Source: Verrucomicrobiota bacterium
GTDB taxonomy: Bacteria > Verrucomicrobiota > Verrucomicrobiia > Opitutales > Opitutaceae
Direction of reading: 5' to 3'
Length of the DNA: 30,579 nucleotides
Assembly (NCBI GenBank): GCA_023433275.1
Contig: JAEZDN010000034.1
Span: 1 to 30,579, forward strand
The translations under genes were made by a program, and so were the position numbers. This document shows, one piece after another, positions 30,051-30,579 of this stretch. The notes beneath the pieces were generated by a model. It was not told the origin of the DNA. It saw nothing but the letters and a program-made list of their open reading frames with translations, and did no database searches. The first letter of the stretch is position 1. The number at the start of each line of letters is the position of its first letter.

Positions 30051-30224
30051 CTAGTCGGTGTGTTGGGTGCGGGGGTCGGTGTCGGGGATGTCTTCCTCAC
30101 CGGGCGCGGCGCCGAGGCGGTCGGGGGCGAAGTCATCGTCGGGCTCACGACTGGGTTTGGCCCGCTCCGGGGTCGGGGGCTGCGACGGCGGCGCAGGGAT
30201 CTGGCGGGAAACGGGAATGTTCAT
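30051..30224 (-). CDS. Small Pro/Asp-rich hypothetical protein
   Basis: 57 aa, beginning MNIPVSRQIPAPPSQPPTPE and ending in an acidic tail (EEDIPDTDPRTQHTD). Its ATG overlaps the stop of the gene upstream by 3 bases (ATGA), which supports both reading frames. It is low in complexity and likely disordered. Function unknown. Confidence 0.5.
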   Translation of the reverse strand: MNIPVSRQIPAPPSQPPTPERAKPSREPDDDFAPDRLGAAPGEEDIPDTDPRTQHTD

Positions 30225-30433
30225 GATGCCTGGTCCTCCATCGGGTTGCCCATTTGATCGCTGCCGGAGGAATGCGAGCGGCGCGCGCGCCGGCTGTCGC
30301 CGGACTGGTCCTGGGCGCCGCGGCGGCTGCCGGAATCCGGCGCGTTGCCACTTGAGGACCGGTGGGCGTTGCCGCCATTGCCGCGGTCGGACTGCGCGCT
30401 GCGGGATCGGTTGGATGCGGATGTCTTGGCCAT
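30221..30433 (-). CDS. Small Ser/Arg/Gly-rich hypothetical protein
   Basis: 70 aa, starting MAKTSASNRSRSAQSDRGNG. It is strongly hydrophilic and basic, with no hydrophobic core, so it is probably disordered and could bind nucleic acid. The stop is shared with the start of the next gene (ATGA), which suggests a two-gene operon. I do not recognise the family. Confidence 0.5.
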   Translation of the reverse strand: MAKTSASNRSRSAQSDRGNGGNAHRSSSGNAPDSGSRRGAQDQSGDSRRARRSHSSGSDQMGNPMEDQAS

Positions 30434-30579
30434 GATTGGTTTGGGAGTTTCCCGAGAAACAGGATCGCGCCGCCATGAATTGTTTTTCGGGAAAACAATC
30501 CGCGGAGAGGCGGCGCGGAGGAGCGTCGAGGATACGAAACGAGGGGCGCGGCGGGCATGAGGCGGACGGAGGGCGGCGG
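30434..30579. other. Right edge, nothing identified
   Basis: 146 bp upstream of the small minus-strand pair. It presumably holds their promoter. A short inverted repeat (TTGTTTTTCGGGAAAACAA, about 30480-30498) is the only structure seen. Confidence 0.35.

Overview
The window looks like chromosomal DNA from a GC-rich Gram-negative bacterium, with a complete integrated mobile element in the middle. A Verrucomicrobiota (Opitutaceae-like) host is my best guess. It rests on the two-partner-secretion haemagglutinin, a GH5 enzyme with a Gly-rich C-terminal sorting tail, the many extragenic palindromes and the base composition. This is inference; no rRNA or housekeeping marker is present to prove it.

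Left chromosomal flank (1-5039). The 5' end of a filamentous-haemagglutinin-type gene runs off the left edge on the minus strand, and a LuxR-type regulator lies just upstream of it. Next comes a repeat-rich stretch: two copies of a ~200-bp MITE-like palindromic repeat and several REP-type palindromes, around a pRiA4b ORF-3-like gene. A hypothetical minus-strand gene follows, then a 3' fragment of a type I restriction hsdR gene, apparently the relic of an older island. A tRNA-Glu(TTC) gene lies at 5040-5116.

Mobile element (about 5094-27790, 22.7 kb). It is bounded by a perfect 26-bp direct repeat made of the tRNA-Glu 3' end. The left copy lies inside the intact tRNA; the right copy is followed by what looks like the tRNA's original terminator. 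The element carries a tyrosine integrase, a small HTH/excisionase-like gene and a RadC-like JAMM protein. A tightly overlapping minus-strand mobilization operon follows: MobF relaxase, a soluble VirD4/TraD-like ATPase, two small membrane proteins, a DUF3102 protein and small unknowns. No mating-pore genes are visible, so it is best described as an integrative mobilizable element (IME).

Defence cargo. On the plus strand a close-packed run of genes from 14684 to 25154 encodes hsdR, hsdM, hsdS, a reverse transcriptase, an AAA+ ATPase plus subtilisin-like protease pair (ietAS type) and a GNAT-like small protein. A DUF2971 gene and a two-domain DUF3800 gene follow, divergently oriented. The most interesting parts are the reverse transcriptase placed 6 bp after hsdS and apparently short at its C-terminus, the third gene translationally coupled to ietS, and the N-terminal extension on the DUF3800 protein.

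Right flank (27791-30579). Immediately past attR is a 158-bp block of at least six back-to-back hairpins, mostly with three-base loops, framed by inverted tRNA-tail sequences. After it come a REP element, a secreted GH5 glycoside hydrolase with an FN3 domain and sorting tail, and two tiny overlapping low-complexity genes on the minus strand.
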